In this document: positions 25,501-37,429 of the stretch, piece by piece
Numbering within the stretch: position 1 is the stretch's first letter
Layout of the letters: every line of letters starts with the position of its first letter
Assembly (NCBI RefSeq): GCF_035582795.1
Contig: NC_134390.1
Span: 913,060-977,059 of the forward strand
Reading direction: 5' to 3'
DNA from: Mycteria americana
Lineage: Eukaryota > Chordata > Aves > Ciconiiformes > Ciconiidae
Length of the DNA stretch: 64,000 nucleotides
Position numbers and translations under genes: made by a program
Notes under the pieces: model-generated
Databases searched by the model: none
What the model saw: only the letters and a program-made list of their open reading frames with translations
Told to the model about the DNA's origin: nothing

Positions 25501-28500
25501 TACCTATGGATAAAACTCTTGTCAATGAATTAAAATAACTGAAATAGCACCAGCGGGACAGGGGACAGAAAGGCACGACGTTCTTGCATGTACGCATGGT
25601 CATAAAGTAAAAATATTTTGTCCCACCTGTTATTATTTACATCACATGTGGGCATTTTTATTTATTTAGCATTCAAAGGCACACACATTTTATGGCATCA
25701 TTATTTGATATGCGAGCCCTAAAATCAGAGGGGAGCAAGAAATATTCCAAATATAAGCAATGTCTAGATATCTGGTACATTATAGTGAGTTGTTTAACTA
25801 GAACTGCATTCTGCCTTCGGAATGATTGCGTTTTAGCGGTGAACAAAGCAATGATTTCCTATATATAGTTTACATAATTCAAAACGTGAAATCTTACATA
25901 GATGAACGATACAGCGTTCTAAACGTGGATCATACAAACGGGCTCTCTATACGCGTTAAAAATAGAGAGCTTTCCAAAAACAAAGCAAAGGCAGCGCAGG
26001 GTAGAAAGATGAAAAACATCACACGAAGAAGAGCGAGCATCCCTCAGGAAGTTTCTCACCACCTCCACCAGAAAATGTACTCGCTCGTTAAAATTCTGCC
26101 AACACACTCGGGATTATGTTCAAAAAGTCACATTTTATCACGTTCGCTTTGCACGTGGCTCGGTCAGAGCGAGGATCTGGACGATGAGCAATGCTCGCTC
26201 TTATATAAACTCTCCAGGTTTGTAACAGTGCACTCTGCCATATAAAGACTTCTAATCCGATTAAGGTTGTAGATAAGCTTCCTCAGCTCCGTTTTCATAC
26301 GGTAAATCCACCCCGTGCTGCGGGATGCTCAGCTAAGTCTCTGCCTTCGTATTTTCAGGACCCAACAGTTAATTCCAGGAGAGCTGGCACCCAGCTGCTG
26401 TCACCCCTGGTGACAATCTGCCTTTGGATCTCATCTCCCTCTGCTGCTCCTCCTCCAGCTCTATTTTACCAACACTCAAAAAAGAAAAAAAAAAAAAAAA
26501 AAGGGAGTATTCTTACTGCAGGAACGGTGGAAGAATGGCTGCCAAGCCTACCTTTAGATCCCGCTGCAATGAGAACAGCACGAGGTAGAGGAAAACTACA
26601 TTTCACTGCGAGAAGATTAACTGGCAAAGCTATCCCTGCCCACACGCAACCTACTTCAGCTTCACCAGCAGCTGTTCGACCTCACTTTCAAAACTTCTGA
26701 GGATTTCCAGCATCTTCAGCCATGGACAGGACCAGCTGTACCTCTAGAAACAAGTCTATTTTAAACACCAGCTATTTTAAATAATTGCAAGTATCAACTG
26801 CTTAGCGATTTGAAGATTTGTTCCCTTCATCTCAGCAGACTCAGCACCAACAAGAGCTTTTTGGCAGCAAACCCAAAAGCCATGTTCTGCTCCAAGTCTG
26901 GTTTACTCACTTTGGAAACAGTTAAAGGGTATAAGACAGCTCGGTACGGTTAGTTACACAGGTATAAATACGCTCATTTGGGCATTGCTTATTCTCTAGC
27001 ACTGCCAAGTCTGCGTCTAGCCAAGTCCTTAATACAGTGAAGTCTGTGAAAGACTGCTTTTTTATTATTATTATTATTTTAAATAGTAACAATGGTATTC
27101 AGAACGAGGTCTCTGCCAGCCAGGGCTGAAAACATTCTCCATAAGCACAAAAAAAAGCAAGCTGTGCAAGAGCTCTGCTAAAGGCAGCACTGCAAGTGTG
27201 GCAGTGCATCCCCTGAAGGCAGGGAAGTGGTGAACTTTGCAGCTTTACACACTTTTGAACTCGAGGCACAACATGCATTTCATACTAAAGGAGTTCAAAC
27301 GTCTTCTTTTCGGGAGAAGGGGAGGAAAACATCTTCATACAGCTTCTCTTTTTGGATTTATTTGGTAGCCGTGCCTCACAAAGAGAGCTCAGAAGCGAGG
27401 CTAGCTCTGCAGAGCGTGCACAGAGAAATACCCCCAGTGGGTAGCATGGCCCGTAGCTGGCAGAGAAGCTTTGTTTATTCATGAACCAGCTTGCAACGGC
27501 TGGCACCGCGTCTCCACCGCCGCTTTATTCTCTCGCGCAAGGGTGGGACAGCAGAGCGGCATTCCAGACCGCTGCAGGCTCTCCGCGGGCTGGCTCGCTC
27601 CTGCGACGAGAGCGGCAGCGCTGTTCGCAATCCCCACGCTGCTCTCCGTGAGCCAAACACGTTGCTTTCGTCGGGAAACTTCAATAAATGGCTGCTGTCA
27701 CCTGGGAGCTCAGCTCTGCACTTGTCCCGATGCGGGACAGCAGCCCCTACTCACGTACAGAAGCAAAAGGGAGATGTGGAGGTAGGAAAGTTCACCCCAG
27801 CCAGCTCGGCCTCTCATCGCCACCCCAGCAAAGCGTGCAAAGAGCTTAGAGGAAAGAAATGCAATCCAAAAATCCCTCTTAGCATTAATTAGCCAGCATT
27901 AAAATTAGGTTTAGCCTCGGTGAAACCACATTGTGTTGGAGTTGGTTAAGGCACTGAATTTATGTTTCAAAAACAAATGTCAAACTTTGGCATGCATTAA
28001 AATACAGCGCGTGCTAAATAAAGGCTACTGTGCAGCTGACTTCTGTGTCAGCACAAGCCCCACCAGGTGTATCAGGGAGGTGGGGGGGGGGGAAGCAAGA
28101 AGCTCTTGGAAGATTATGAAATTGAACTTCAAAGAAGCAATTAAGCCAAACTCCCACGAGCCAAGACTAATTGCAGCAAAACACATTGTAAATACCAGCT
28201 CTAAAGAGGGAGAACAAACCCAAGCGCACGAACATCAACCAGCAGCTTGGAGAGGAACCTCTGTGGATACCACCACCTCCAAGGGCTGTAAACCAGGAAA
28301 TCCTGGTGTCCTCCAACGCGTGTGCTCTCCGTGGCCCGGTCTCACAGCTTACTCGCCTGCGTGCACATTGCTGAGGCCACAGAAACAGCTTGGCCAACCT
28401 CAAACTCCCGCTCCCGCTGCTTCTGCCGGCAGAGCAAGGCTGCACGCAGGTTGAGCCTTAACTTTTCGGATCTGGGCAAAGCGATTCGAAGAAGCGGAGA

Positions 28501-30179
28501 AGGAGCAGAATTAAGAGATTCGCTGAGGACTTCAAGTGACACGATGTAGGAATTCATCAGCCAGACAAAAAGATGGGACAAATATTGTGATGTGAGGGCT
28601 GAGCATTATGCGGCTGATATTCAAAAGGAAGCAAGGCTATAAATGTGCTTTTGTTTTAGTCTCTATAGGCAGCTTCCTACGCACCTCTACACCAAACAGA
28701 AAGCATTTCTAGCTCCCCAGGGAAACCCAGTCCCCTTGCTTACATCTCTGCTCAGCCTACACTACTCGGCATTCACCCGCTGTATTACAAGTTCCTTGAA
28801 ACCAAAACCAAGAAACAGGATTACTTTAAAAGGGGGGAAAAAAATAATAATGAAGTTACAGGAAGCAACAGGTCCTCAATCCTGAAGGTCTGTTACAAAA
28901 AAATATTTTCTCCCAGCACTGGGAAGCTCTCTCAAAATGCATCATAGTTGGGTGCTAAATGACTGGGGGAAGAGCGGTTTTGGAAATCTGGCCTCAATTC
29001 TTGGTGCTGGGAACGTCAAAAAAAAAAAAAAAAAAAGAAAAGAAAAAAAAAGGTCCCAAGAAAGTCAGAAGGATAAATAAAACCAAACAGAATGTGGAAA
29101 AGCATCACATGTGATGCAGCAGAAAATGAGTCCAAAACAAAATCCAACCCAGAGATCCTCTACGAACACATGCTGCAAAAAACAACACGTGCACCACGAG
29201 GCCTGCCAGAAGCCGACTGTATTTTACTAAGCCATTTTAAAAACGTTTCCACCACAAAGAGGCAGCGACCGGCTCTGGGCGAAGATGTGTCCTAGATGCC
29301 CTGATCCCCGCTGCACACCCTTCAGAAGAGCTCCAGTTCCTCCTGGCTGCCTCATCAGGTGAAACTGGTGGACCTTGCAAGCAGGTTCCTGCATGTTCAA
29401 GGAGGATGGAAGGAGGATTCCGTTTCTTCCTCACAACCATCCTTTCGCACCCATCCACTAGCGCTTCCTCTCTCAAACTTCCCCTTCTTTCAAAACGGGT
29501 GAGGGAAATTTCCTGCCTGCCCCATGCCACGTCCACAAACCCCCTTTTAGTCATCCTGAGAACGTCCTCCAGTCAGCGTCTCCTCCAGTTGGGCTCTGAG
29601 GGGTTTCAGAAGAGATGAGAATAAAGACATTAATGAGAAGTTTGATTTTTTTTAAGCCACGTCCTTTTATTTTTGCCATCTTCCTACACGGCATATCTAT
29701 GCAATCACCATCATAGTCGTGCCACGCGGATTGTAAGGCGCTTCCAAGTTAACTCGGACCAACAACAGCCCTGTCAACCAACTTAAAAAGAGTAACAACA
29801 CTTGCAACCTACCAAGGTGGGCTGAGCGTGTAACAGCGGGACTCAGCAAGGCTCAACAGCAAGTTCATTTTCACCTGACATCTTCGTAAATCACACAGAG
29901 AAAAAAAAAAATGAGAGTGCTAACCACATACGGTGGGCGTCGCGGGAGAAGACTGGAAAATAAGGAGCCTTGGGAAAGCAGAAATACGAGCAAGAATAAG
30001 TAGAAATTAACGTTAGAAACACCCTTCAACAGGGGAAGGCTAAGCTAGAGTGAAAGACAAATGGCAAGCGGAAGCTTTAACATATTCACAAAGTTTGTGT
30101 AAAGCTTTTCCTTCTTATAATGTGAGCAGACAGAGAGCAAGGAGGGAAAGTCCCAATCTCCAGCACTCTGATGCAAACC

Positions 30180-30440
30180 ACGTTCAACTCCAAGCTATTC
30201 GGTATCAGAAGGATATTGGCAAATTGGAAGGCATTCAGGAAAATACAGTTAAGCAGCTGGAGGGATTGATTTACAAGGAAAGATTAAAATAACTGGACGT
30301 CTAGTTTGGCTAAGCGGTAAGTAAGGTGGACACGATAATTTTTTTACAGTTAGTTGACAGGCAAACGCCAAAAGGGAGAGGAAGCATTTAACGTACTACC
30401 ATTAGGTATAACCAAAGGATTGGCACGCAATTAAGGAAAT
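30180..30440 (+). mobile_element. ancient CR1-type LINE fragment
   Basis: TCAGAAGGATATTGGCAAAT, TGGAAGGCATTCAGGAAAA, GATTTACAAGGAAAGATTAA and TAGTTTGGCTAAGCGG, followed by a GTGGACACGATAAT block, parallel the segment just upstream of the 3' end in old CR1/L3-like elements. It is more 5' in the element than the 9.4-kb copy, with no avian terminus. Boundaries are approximate. Confidence 0.6.
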
Positions 30441-31649
30441 TCATGGCTGCACCGAAATTCTCAAAGCAGCGAGGTCTATTGGATACTAAAATAGCCTCCC
30501 ACTTCTCAATTCCCAACCAACTTCTAGGATCAGAAATAAAACACTCTTCTGAGAAAAGACCATCCCGCCCGCAGGCAATCATTACAAACCTCGCAGGTCG
30601 ATTGCCGACTAGCTGCTTCCACCAGCGGAACCCACTCCTTTTTTGTTTGTTTGTTTTTAACACTAAGAGCAAACAAGCACTCCAGCACTCTCCAGCCCGC
30701 AAAGTGATTACAGTTGGCAACAGGAATTACCCCACTCATGTCACAGAAGGTGAATATGATCTCTCGCTTTAAGGAAACAAGGAGCAAGGATGTTAACCCT
30801 ACTCGTTTTCCAAACAGGAATCTGGCTGTTGAATCCACCTCCCACAAACTTCTCCTCCACATTCAAACAGTGAAGTTATTCTTAGTCTCCGCTGAGAAAA
30901 CCCCAATCCAAAAAAACTGTCCAACAAAGCCAGTGGTTCAGAACTGCTGCTGAATTCCGCTCCAGAAATGACTGCATTTTAGCGACAACTATTTTTAAAG
31001 CAGTTTGCAAAGAACTAGACAACCCCTTCAGACTGTGCCCTTCAACACTGCTGGCGGAAGAAAGTCCCTGCCCAACAAGCACTGTAGTGAGGCAAAATAA
31101 ATTGGGAAGTCCACTGAAGCGTTAACGACGCTTGTATGTTGTACTCCTGAACGTTAAATTGAAATGTTGTCTTTAGAGGGACCTGAGCAGGGAAAGAAGT
31201 GATAACTTCATAAAGAAAGATAACGACGGGACTCAGCGAAGAAGAGGCAACAAAGAGGCAGAAAGAGCAAAACGGGGAAACCTGAGCAGAACACGGAGTT
31301 TTTGTTGTCACACACATTTCATCTCACACCTGAACCAGCCGATCTCTTTTCCTTAGTAAGGCTGAGGGACTCCACACCAACGCTTCTGGCAGTAGGAACA
31401 AAACAGCTTTGAGACGCGACCCGGGTTGTGCTTGCAAAGTCAGAGCTACTGAGAGGCAACAGATTTCACAGCACCAGCAGCAGATGAGCAAGTGCATGGT
31501 GAAACCTCACCGCTTCAACAAGCTCCGAGACGTTTGAGCTCTCAAAGTCCCCCAGTGAGAACTAACCGCTGTTTCAGACTTTGGCAGAAACTACTTAATT
31601 CTCTAATTTCTGCTGTTTGCGTGTCTTCCTTTACTCAGTGCTGTGGGAG

Positions 31650-32560
31650 TCCCTGATCCCCCTGGGACTGCACGGGGTGGGATGGGGCTGAGAGCCCCCC
31701 ACCTCCCAACACCCTGCAGACCCACAGCCATTCACCACCCTACACCCTGTTCCCCACCTCACCCCCATGGGCACCTACAAGCTCTCCACATCCTTTCTAT
31801 ATCTGCTTGCCACTGGGAGCCCCCCACACGTGGGCCTGGATCCTCCTCAGCTGCCCCAAAAGAGTCACGAGCCACCACGCTGAGCCCAAACCCCTCTTCA
31901 TCCAGAGGTGGACAGAGTCCCAATTAAAGGGGTTCCCCCTGCACCTCAGGGGGTTCCCCCCAGGATCCCCTCTAACCACTGAGGTCCCCATATCTGCCAT
32001 CCCCCAGGACACCCCGTATCTCTTCAGGGTCCCCCAGGACCTGCACGCCAAAGGGTCTTCCATATCTACAACCTCCAAAGATCCCCACACATTTCTCTCT
32101 CATCTTCTAAAGCTCCCCCACCCCTCAACTCCCCCCGTCCACAGCCCCTCAAGACTCCCCAATGCCTCTGCAGGGTTCACACCCCAGAATCCCACTGCAA
32201 GACCCCCCCCTCCCTTTAAAGCCCCCCATAGTTGCAAACCCCCAAAACCCCCCTCAAGACACCCACCCCTCCATGCCCCCCTATTTGCAATCCCCCAAGC
32301 CCCCTCCTATTCCCCAGGCCCCCCTCAAGACCCCCACCCCAAAGGCCCCCCCCCCAGACCCCAACCCCTCGTGGCCCCCCCATACTCCTGACGCCCCGTA
32401 TCCCGCTGACCTCCCCATACCTCCGCCCCTACCCCCCAAGTCCCCTCATTTCCCCGGGTTTCCCCCACCCCGGGGCCCCCCTGGCCTCCGGGTTCCCCCC
32501 CTCAGGCACCGCCCGGGCCCCTCGCTGCCTCCAGAAGCCCCGCCCACCCGGGGAGTGGCT
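31650..32560. repeat. C-rich low-complexity tract at the 5' end of ATF7 intron 1
   Basis: Nearly continuous C-rich sequence with CCCCCA-type phrases and runs of 6-9 C. On the ATF7 sense strand it is G-rich and lies just downstream of the promoter, an arrangement associated with R-loops and G-quadruplexes at CpG-island promoters (general knowledge). It marks an abrupt change from the AT-richer intron. Long proline-rich open frames here follow from CCC/CCA composition. Confidence 0.75.
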
Positions 32561-33060
32561 TGCCCCATCGCGGCGCCCCCTAAACCACCATTGGCCGTAC
32601 CGCCCGCCACTCCGGACCTGGCGGCGAGCCGATTGGCCGGAGGGCGCCGTCAATCAGCGAAGGGGCAGGGGTGGCAGAGCGGCTGCCTCACGAAAACTCG
32701 GGGAGAGTTGTGGGGGGAGGGGCCGGCCGGGGCTCCCCGCGGCCCCCCCGGGGGCTGCCCCGCCGCCTCTCTCGCCGCCTCCCCCGCCCGGGGCGGCCCC
32801 GCGGCCCGCCGAGCCCGGACGCTGCCGGTTACCTGAGGGAGGGCCGGGCCGGGCCGCGCCGCCGCCGGGGCCTCGCGCTAGCTGCCTCTCGCGCTGGGGC
32901 TCCCGCCTCCCCTCCGCGAACCCCCCCGCCCCCCCCGCCTATCCCCACGCGCGAGACTCTCGCGAGACCCGAGGGGAGGTAACGGCGCCGGGGCCAATGG
33001 GGGGCTTTGGGGGCGGGGTCTCGCCGCGGAGGGGCGGGGCTGACCACGCCTCCTCGGGGG
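32560..33060. promoter_or_regulatory. ATF7: CpG-island promoter of ATF7 (possibly bidirectional)
   Basis: A dense CpG island. GC boxes lie at about 33009-33018 and 33031-33040, a CCAAT box at 32994-32998, and the palindromic housekeeping-promoter element TCTCGCGAGA at 32958-32967. All of these are upstream of a consensus minus-strand donor at 32832. Two inverted CCAAT boxes (ATTGG) at 32590-32594 and 32632-32636 lie on the other side of the presumed exon 1. They could serve a second start site. The transcription start is not resolved; about 32.90-32.95 kb on the minus strand fits the GC-box layout best. Confidence 0.7.
32833..32950 (-). other. ATF7: probable ATF7 exon 1 (5'UTR)
   Basis: On the minus strand a GC-rich segment with no needed ATG ends CCCTCAG followed by GTAACC, a good splice donor, at 32832. 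It lies just downstream of GC boxes and the TCTCGCGAGA element. It is the nearest strong donor upstream of the start-codon exon at 11.5 kb and sits where human ATF7 begins relative to ATP5MC2 (known gene order). The 5' limit is a guess. An alternative first exon near 32.5 kb, driven by the inverted CCAAT boxes, is possible. Confidence 0.5.
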
Positions 33061-33590
33061 TGGCCAGAGAGAGGGAGGCCTCCGGGGGGACAGAGAGACC
33101 GGCCCGGGGGGGGGGGGCCCTCCATCCTGCGGGGCCAGCGAGACGGGGACACGCTGACACCGGGACACCCCGCTCCCGGGACACCCCTGATCCCAGGACA
33201 CCCCTGACACCCGCACCCCAACACCCAGGAACACCCCAAACCCCAGCTCCTGGCCCTGGGGCCGCCCGCTGATCCCGGCTGAGGTGTCCCCAAAGGGGTG
33301 ATGTCCCTGGGCAGGGACGGATGGCGGTGTCAGCCCAGGCTGCAGTCCCGAGGGCTCTTGGCTGTCCCCAGGGATCAACGATGTCCCTGTCCCCTTGGGG
33401 ACGTGGCTGAGGGCTCAGGGTGGCAGCAGGGCTCAGCGCCAGGCAGCTGGTGTCCCCTCTGGGGACACTGCCACCTCCCCAGGGGGGGAAAGCCAGCCCA
33501 GGGCAGCGTGGATCCCGCTGCGCCATGCCCCGGTGCCAGCCATGGGCAAGTGACACAGGACAGGGACACCAAGGAGACACAAGGAGCTGA
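33061..33590. other. ATF7-ATP5MC2 intergenic spacer
   Basis: GC-rich unique sequence with a G12 run at about 33106-33117 and a short degenerate tandem array of GGGACACCCC-type units at about 33150-33240. From 33250 to 33590 there are scattered GTCCCC/GGGGAC phrases and no recognisable gene. The spacer between the ATP5MC2 poly(A) site and the ATF7 promoter is only about 650 bp. Confidence 0.6.
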
Positions 33591-33610
33591 GACCCCGTTA
33601 TCAAACCGTC

Positions 33611-33616
33611 TTTATT
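33611..33616 (-). terminator. ATP5MC2: ATP5MC2 polyadenylation signal AATAAA
   Basis: TTTATT on the plus strand reads AATAAA on the coding strand, about 120 nt downstream of the stop codon (33739-33737). Cleavage would fall at about 33590-33600. It is the only canonical signal between the stop and the ATF7 promoter. Confidence 0.85.
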
Positions 33617-33736
33617 CCCCTCCCGCCCGTGGTGGGGCCGGGGCTCTCCCCTGCCCCCCAACTGGCATTCACGGCTGGGCGTGGGAGCGGGCACAGCGGG
33701 GTGCTGGCTCCGTCACCGTCGCTGTCACCGGCTCCG

Positions 33737-34139
<403 letters not shown>

Positions 34140-34308
34140 TCACCTCAGCCCCTCCCAGGCCTCAGTTTCCCCCATCGAGCTCCCCACAGCCTCCCGGGGA
34201 GCCCCAGAGCGGGCAGGAGGCACGTTCTCCCCCCTACGCCCCTCCCAGGGCCGGTGCTCAACACCCCCCGGCACCCCCGTGCCCCCCAGTCTGAGCTGGG
34301 CGCATTAC

Positions 34309-34386
34309 CTGCTCCGTCCGGGCCTCGGGGCTGCTCAGCACGGAGGCAGAGAGGGGCTGGCACAGCACCCGCGAGCTCCTCCTCAC
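34309..34386 (-). CDS. ATP5MC2: ATP5MC2 coding exon 2 (import presequence)
   Basis: The acceptor is TGTGCTTTGCAG and the donor GAGCAG/GTAATG. 78 nt (26 codons, phase 0 at both ends) encode VRRSSRVLCQPLSASVLSSP and EARTEQ. The basic, serine-rich composition fits a matrix-targeting presequence. This is the most variable part of the protein between paralogs. Confidence 0.92.
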
Positions 34387-34934
34387 CTGCAAAGCACAGC
34401 CACCCTCAGATTTGGGGGGCATGTCCCACCCCGCGCTCCCCCGGGGCAGCGAAACTTCACCCAGGAGTCCCCCGAGGCCACCGCTGCCACCTCTGGTACC
34501 CCCCGAACCTGCTCAGCCCCTCGGGGTGCCCCGTGAGATTGGCAGCACCCAGACGGGAGAGCCTGTCCTGGCACCCAGCACCGAAGCGGAGCTCCTGGGC
34601 ACCCTGCGGCCCCGCCGCAGGCACCCCACGGCCGCAGGCGTTGGTGTACGGATCCTGCGTGCTGCCGGGGCCGGCACCCAGCCAAAGGCGCTTTACTCCC
34701 AGCGCCGCATCTGGGTAATTAGTAACCATCGAGGGATGGCAAACGATCTTTAACCAGAGCGGCTGAGCACTCGGGGCTCCGCTCACCTTCAGTGCAGCCC
34801 AGGGTGGCTCTAAACCTGTGAAAGTGTCCCCAAACCTCTCCCCCTGTCCCCGAGGGGGACACGTGTTGTCCCCTGCGCAGCCTCATCCCGCAGAGGGGAC
34901 ATGGAAGGCGAAGGAGGGGTTTGTCACTACTCAC

Positions 34935-35009
34935 TAGCGCAGGAGCGGAGACAAACTTTGCACAGGCGTACATGGCGAGGGACGGAGGGACAATACGTGC
35001 GGGACACGG
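34935..35009 (-). CDS. ATP5MC2: ATP5MC2 start-codon exon
   Basis: The acceptor is TGTGTCTCTTCCAG and the donor GCGCTA/GTGAGT. After 36 nt of 5'UTR the ATG at 34973 (G at -3) opens thirteen codons, MYACAKFVSAPAL. The ATG choice rests on alignment with ATP5MC2 (MFACSKFVSTPSL, recalled) and identical exon phase. The intron to the next exon is 548 bp and that to the 5'UTR exon 795 bp. Confidence 0.92.
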
Positions 35010-35804
35010 CTGGAAGAGACACACAGACACCGGGGCGTGAGGAGCCGCAGCACAGGGGATCCGGCCTCACGGATGCAAGGTGGCCCCTGGGACAGGCAGA
35101 GGACTTGGGGACACACAGGAGGTCTGAGCCATGCGGGAATGGTGAGGCAGGACGTGTCTTTGTCACCCAGGTGACAGCTCCTGGCTGAGTGCCACCATGG
35201 TGGCAGTTTAGGACTCAGGACTTTAGGGTCCTGGGGGGTTTCACCCTCCCAGGGGGGCAACAGGAGCTCACAGAGCCCCTGGTCCCCATGAGGTGGGACA
35301 GGCCTTGGGGGATCCCGCCTCGGCCCTGCCTCCCGCAGCAGGCGTGGACAGAGAATGGGGCAGCTCGGGGAGGGGGGGGGGGGTGTCAGGGCCTGGGGAC
35401 CCCCAGCCCTGGCAGGGGACGTGGGGGCTGGAGAGGACAGAGCGTGAGGGGCGAAACCCCAGCGTGGAGGGATGCCGCCCCAAAACAGTGGGGGGTCACC
35501 CCCAAAACTCTGTGTGTGGGCGAGGTGTCACCCCAAAATTCGGAGGGGGGATGCCCCAACCCCAACCAGCTCCTTGGGGGGGGGGGATCGCCCCTCTCCT
35601 GGAGGTCCTCACCCAAAGGGGGGGTCTCTCTTCGCCGCCCCCCACCCCTGAAGGGATCGCTCTCGCCCTCCCCTCCCCCTGAGGGGGTCTCTCTCCCACT
35701 CCCCCACCCTGAGGGGGTCTCTCTCCCCCTCCTCTTGCCCCCACCAAGGGGGTCTCTCCCCCCCGGGGCTGCCTCCCCTCACGGCCCGGCCCGCCGCCGC
35801 TCAC
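35010..35804 (-). other. ATP5MC2: ATP5MC2 intron 1
   Basis: A 795-bp intron between the 5'UTR exon and the start-codon exon, with no coding content. Its promoter-proximal part (about 35614-35765) is a small degenerate tandem array, about four copies of a 35-45 bp unit with core GAGGGGGTCTCTCTC. Short G runs occur at about 35368-35380 and 35577-35586. Confidence 0.8.
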
Positions 35805-35883
35805 CTGGCGTACCGGCGGCGGGCAGGTCGCGGAGGCACCGAGTGCGCAGGCGCGCCCGCTAGCACCGCCCGGAAGCACCACT
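35805..35883 (-). other. ATP5MC2: ATP5MC2 exon 1 (5'UTR)
   Basis: On the minus strand a CpG-rich segment ends GGTACGCCAG followed by the donor GTGAGC at 35804. The start is placed at an initiator-like CTCTCAGTGG (A at about 35883) just upstream of the ETS site; it is inferred, not shown. No ATG is present in the exon. Confidence 0.7.
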
Positions 35884-36140
35884 GAGAGGCAAAGGGTGCT
35901 GCCGCCCAGAGCGCCGCCCGCCCCGCGGCGCCGCCTGCGGGCCGGGAGGCGGCAGGGCCGGGGGCTGCGCGCCCTCTGCGGGGCGGTGAGGAGCAGGGCG
36001 GCGCGGGGGCGGGGCCGGGCGGAGGGGGCGGGGTCTGGAGGGAGGGGGCGGGATCACGCGCTGCGCCCCCTGGCGGCCAAGAGGGGCGCTGCGGGCGCAA
36101 TATCGCGGGGGGGCACAGGGAGACGGGGGGGGCGTGGGGC
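35840..36140 (-). promoter_or_regulatory. ATP5MC2: ATP5MC2 CpG-island promoter
   Basis: The CpG-dense sequence carries a CTTCCGGG ETS/GABP-type site (35869-35876) and an NRF1-like TGCGCA core (about 35844-35849) close to the predicted start, with GGGGCGGGGC boxes near 36005-36050. ETS and NRF1 sites are the standard arrangement in nuclear genes for oxidative phosphorylation (known). There is no TATA box. The island stops abruptly at the GT-rich array starting near 36150. Confidence 0.75.
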
Positions 36141-36147
36141 TGGGGGG

Positions 36148-37428
36148 GCGTGGGGGTGTGCGTGGGTGTGCACACGTGTGGGTGCGCGTGTACAGTGTGT
36201 GGGCAGTGTGTGCACGCGTGTACAGTGTGTGCACGTGTGTGTACGTGTGTGCACGTGTGTGTATGTGTGTGCAGTGTGTGCACGCGTGTACAGTGTGTGC
36301 ACGTGTGTGTACGTGTGTGCAGTGTGTGTGTGTGCAGTGTGTGCACGTGTGTGCGTGTGTGCACGTGTGTGTATGTGTGTACGTGTGTGCACGTGTGTGT
36401 ATGTGTGTGCAGTGTGTGCACGTGTGTGTACGTGTGTGCACGTGTGTGTATGTGTGTGCAGTGTGTGCACGTGTGTGCGTGTGTGCGCACGTGTGTGTAT
36501 GTGTGTACAGTGTGTGCACGTGTGTGTATGTGTGTGCAGTGTGTGCACGCGTGTACAGTGTGTGCACGTGTGTGTACGTGTGTGCACGTGTGTGTACAGT
36601 GTGTGCACGTGTGTACGTGTGTGTATGTGTGCGCACATGTGTGTATGTGTGTACAGTGTGTGCACGCGTGTACAGTGTGTGCACGTGTGTGTACAGTGTG
36701 TGCACGTGTGTTTATGTGTGTACAGTGTGTGCACGCGTGTGCAGTGTGTGCACGTGTGTGTACGTGTGTGCACGTGTGTCTGTGTGTGTACAGTGTGTGC
36801 ACGTGTGTGCGTGTGTGCGCACACGTGTGTATGTGTGTGCAGTGTGTGCATGTGTGTACGTGTGTGTATGTGTGCGCACATGTGTGTATGTGTGTGCAGT
36901 GTGTGCACATGTGTGCGTGTGTGTACGTGTGTGCGTGTGTGCACGTGTGTGTATGTGTGTGCAGTGTGTGCACGTGTGTACGTGTGTGTGCACATGTGTG
37001 TGTACAGTATGTGCACGTGTGTGCATGTGTGTGCAGTGTGTGCACGTGTGTACCTGTGTGTGCATGTGTGCGCACATGTGTGTATGTGTGTACAGTGTGT
37101 GCACATGTGCACGTGTGTGTGTATGTGTGCGCACATGTGTGTATGTGTGTGTACATGTGTGCGCATGTGTTTGTGTGTACAGTGTGTGCACGTGTGCACG
37201 TGTGTGCGCACATGTGCGTATGTGTGTACGGTGTGTGCACGTGCGTACATGCATGCGTGTGTGCGCACGTGTGTATGTGTGCGTACACATCCGTCTACAC
37301 GCGTGACACGTGTGCGCGCCCAGGTGTGCGTACACGTGTGTGCACAGGGGCATGTGCATCGCTCTGGTCCGCGTGCTTAACCGTGTGTGTTTGCACACGC
37401 GTGTGCAAGGAGCATGCACGTGTGTGAG
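36148..37428. repeat. GTGTGCACGTG minisatellite (alternating purine-pyrimidine)
   Basis: About 1.28 kb of strictly RY-alternating sequence, built from blocks such as CAGTGTGTGCACGTGTGTG with TACGTG and TATGTG variants. Counted by eye it holds about 33 CACGTG hexamers. Alternating GT/GC tracts of this length can adopt Z-DNA (known biophysics). It begins about 265 bp upstream of the predicted ATP5MC2 start. The array is open in several frames on both strands, which only reflects the repeat. Confidence 0.97.
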
Positions 37429-37429
37429 G

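Larger units (their letters stand above)
11535..32832 (-). other. ATF7: ATF7 intron 1
   Basis: About 21 kb lie between the probable 5'UTR exon 1 and the start-codon exon. The left 20 kb are moderately AT-rich and repeat-poor: MIR-like fragments near 11.85 and 16.33 kb, one avian CR1 at 17.76-18.04 kb, an older CR1 fragment near 30.2 kb, a C14 run near 18.13 kb, short CA (about 12690-12708) and TTA (about 27060-27078) runs and several A-runs. From about 31.65 kb it turns strongly C-rich on the plus strand. I recognise no additional coding exon. A further 5'UTR exon cannot be excluded from sequence alone. Confidence 0.65.

Noticed and set aside
32162..33272. Proline-rich 224- and 346-codon frames across the ATF7 promoter
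   Set aside because: C-rich low complexity and CpG-island composition; they overlap the 5'UTR and promoter signals of ATF7 on the opposite strand.
34159..34182. CCTCAGTTTCCCCC phrase in ATP5MC2 intron as a MIR element
   Set aside because: Too short to assign; similar phrases arise easily in C-rich avian introns.
35801..37427. Long cysteine/valine (VCVCTCV) and histidine/threonine (THTCTH) open frames on both strands
   Set aside because: They are direct translations of the GTGTGCACGTG array, which is open in almost every frame; they are not proteins.
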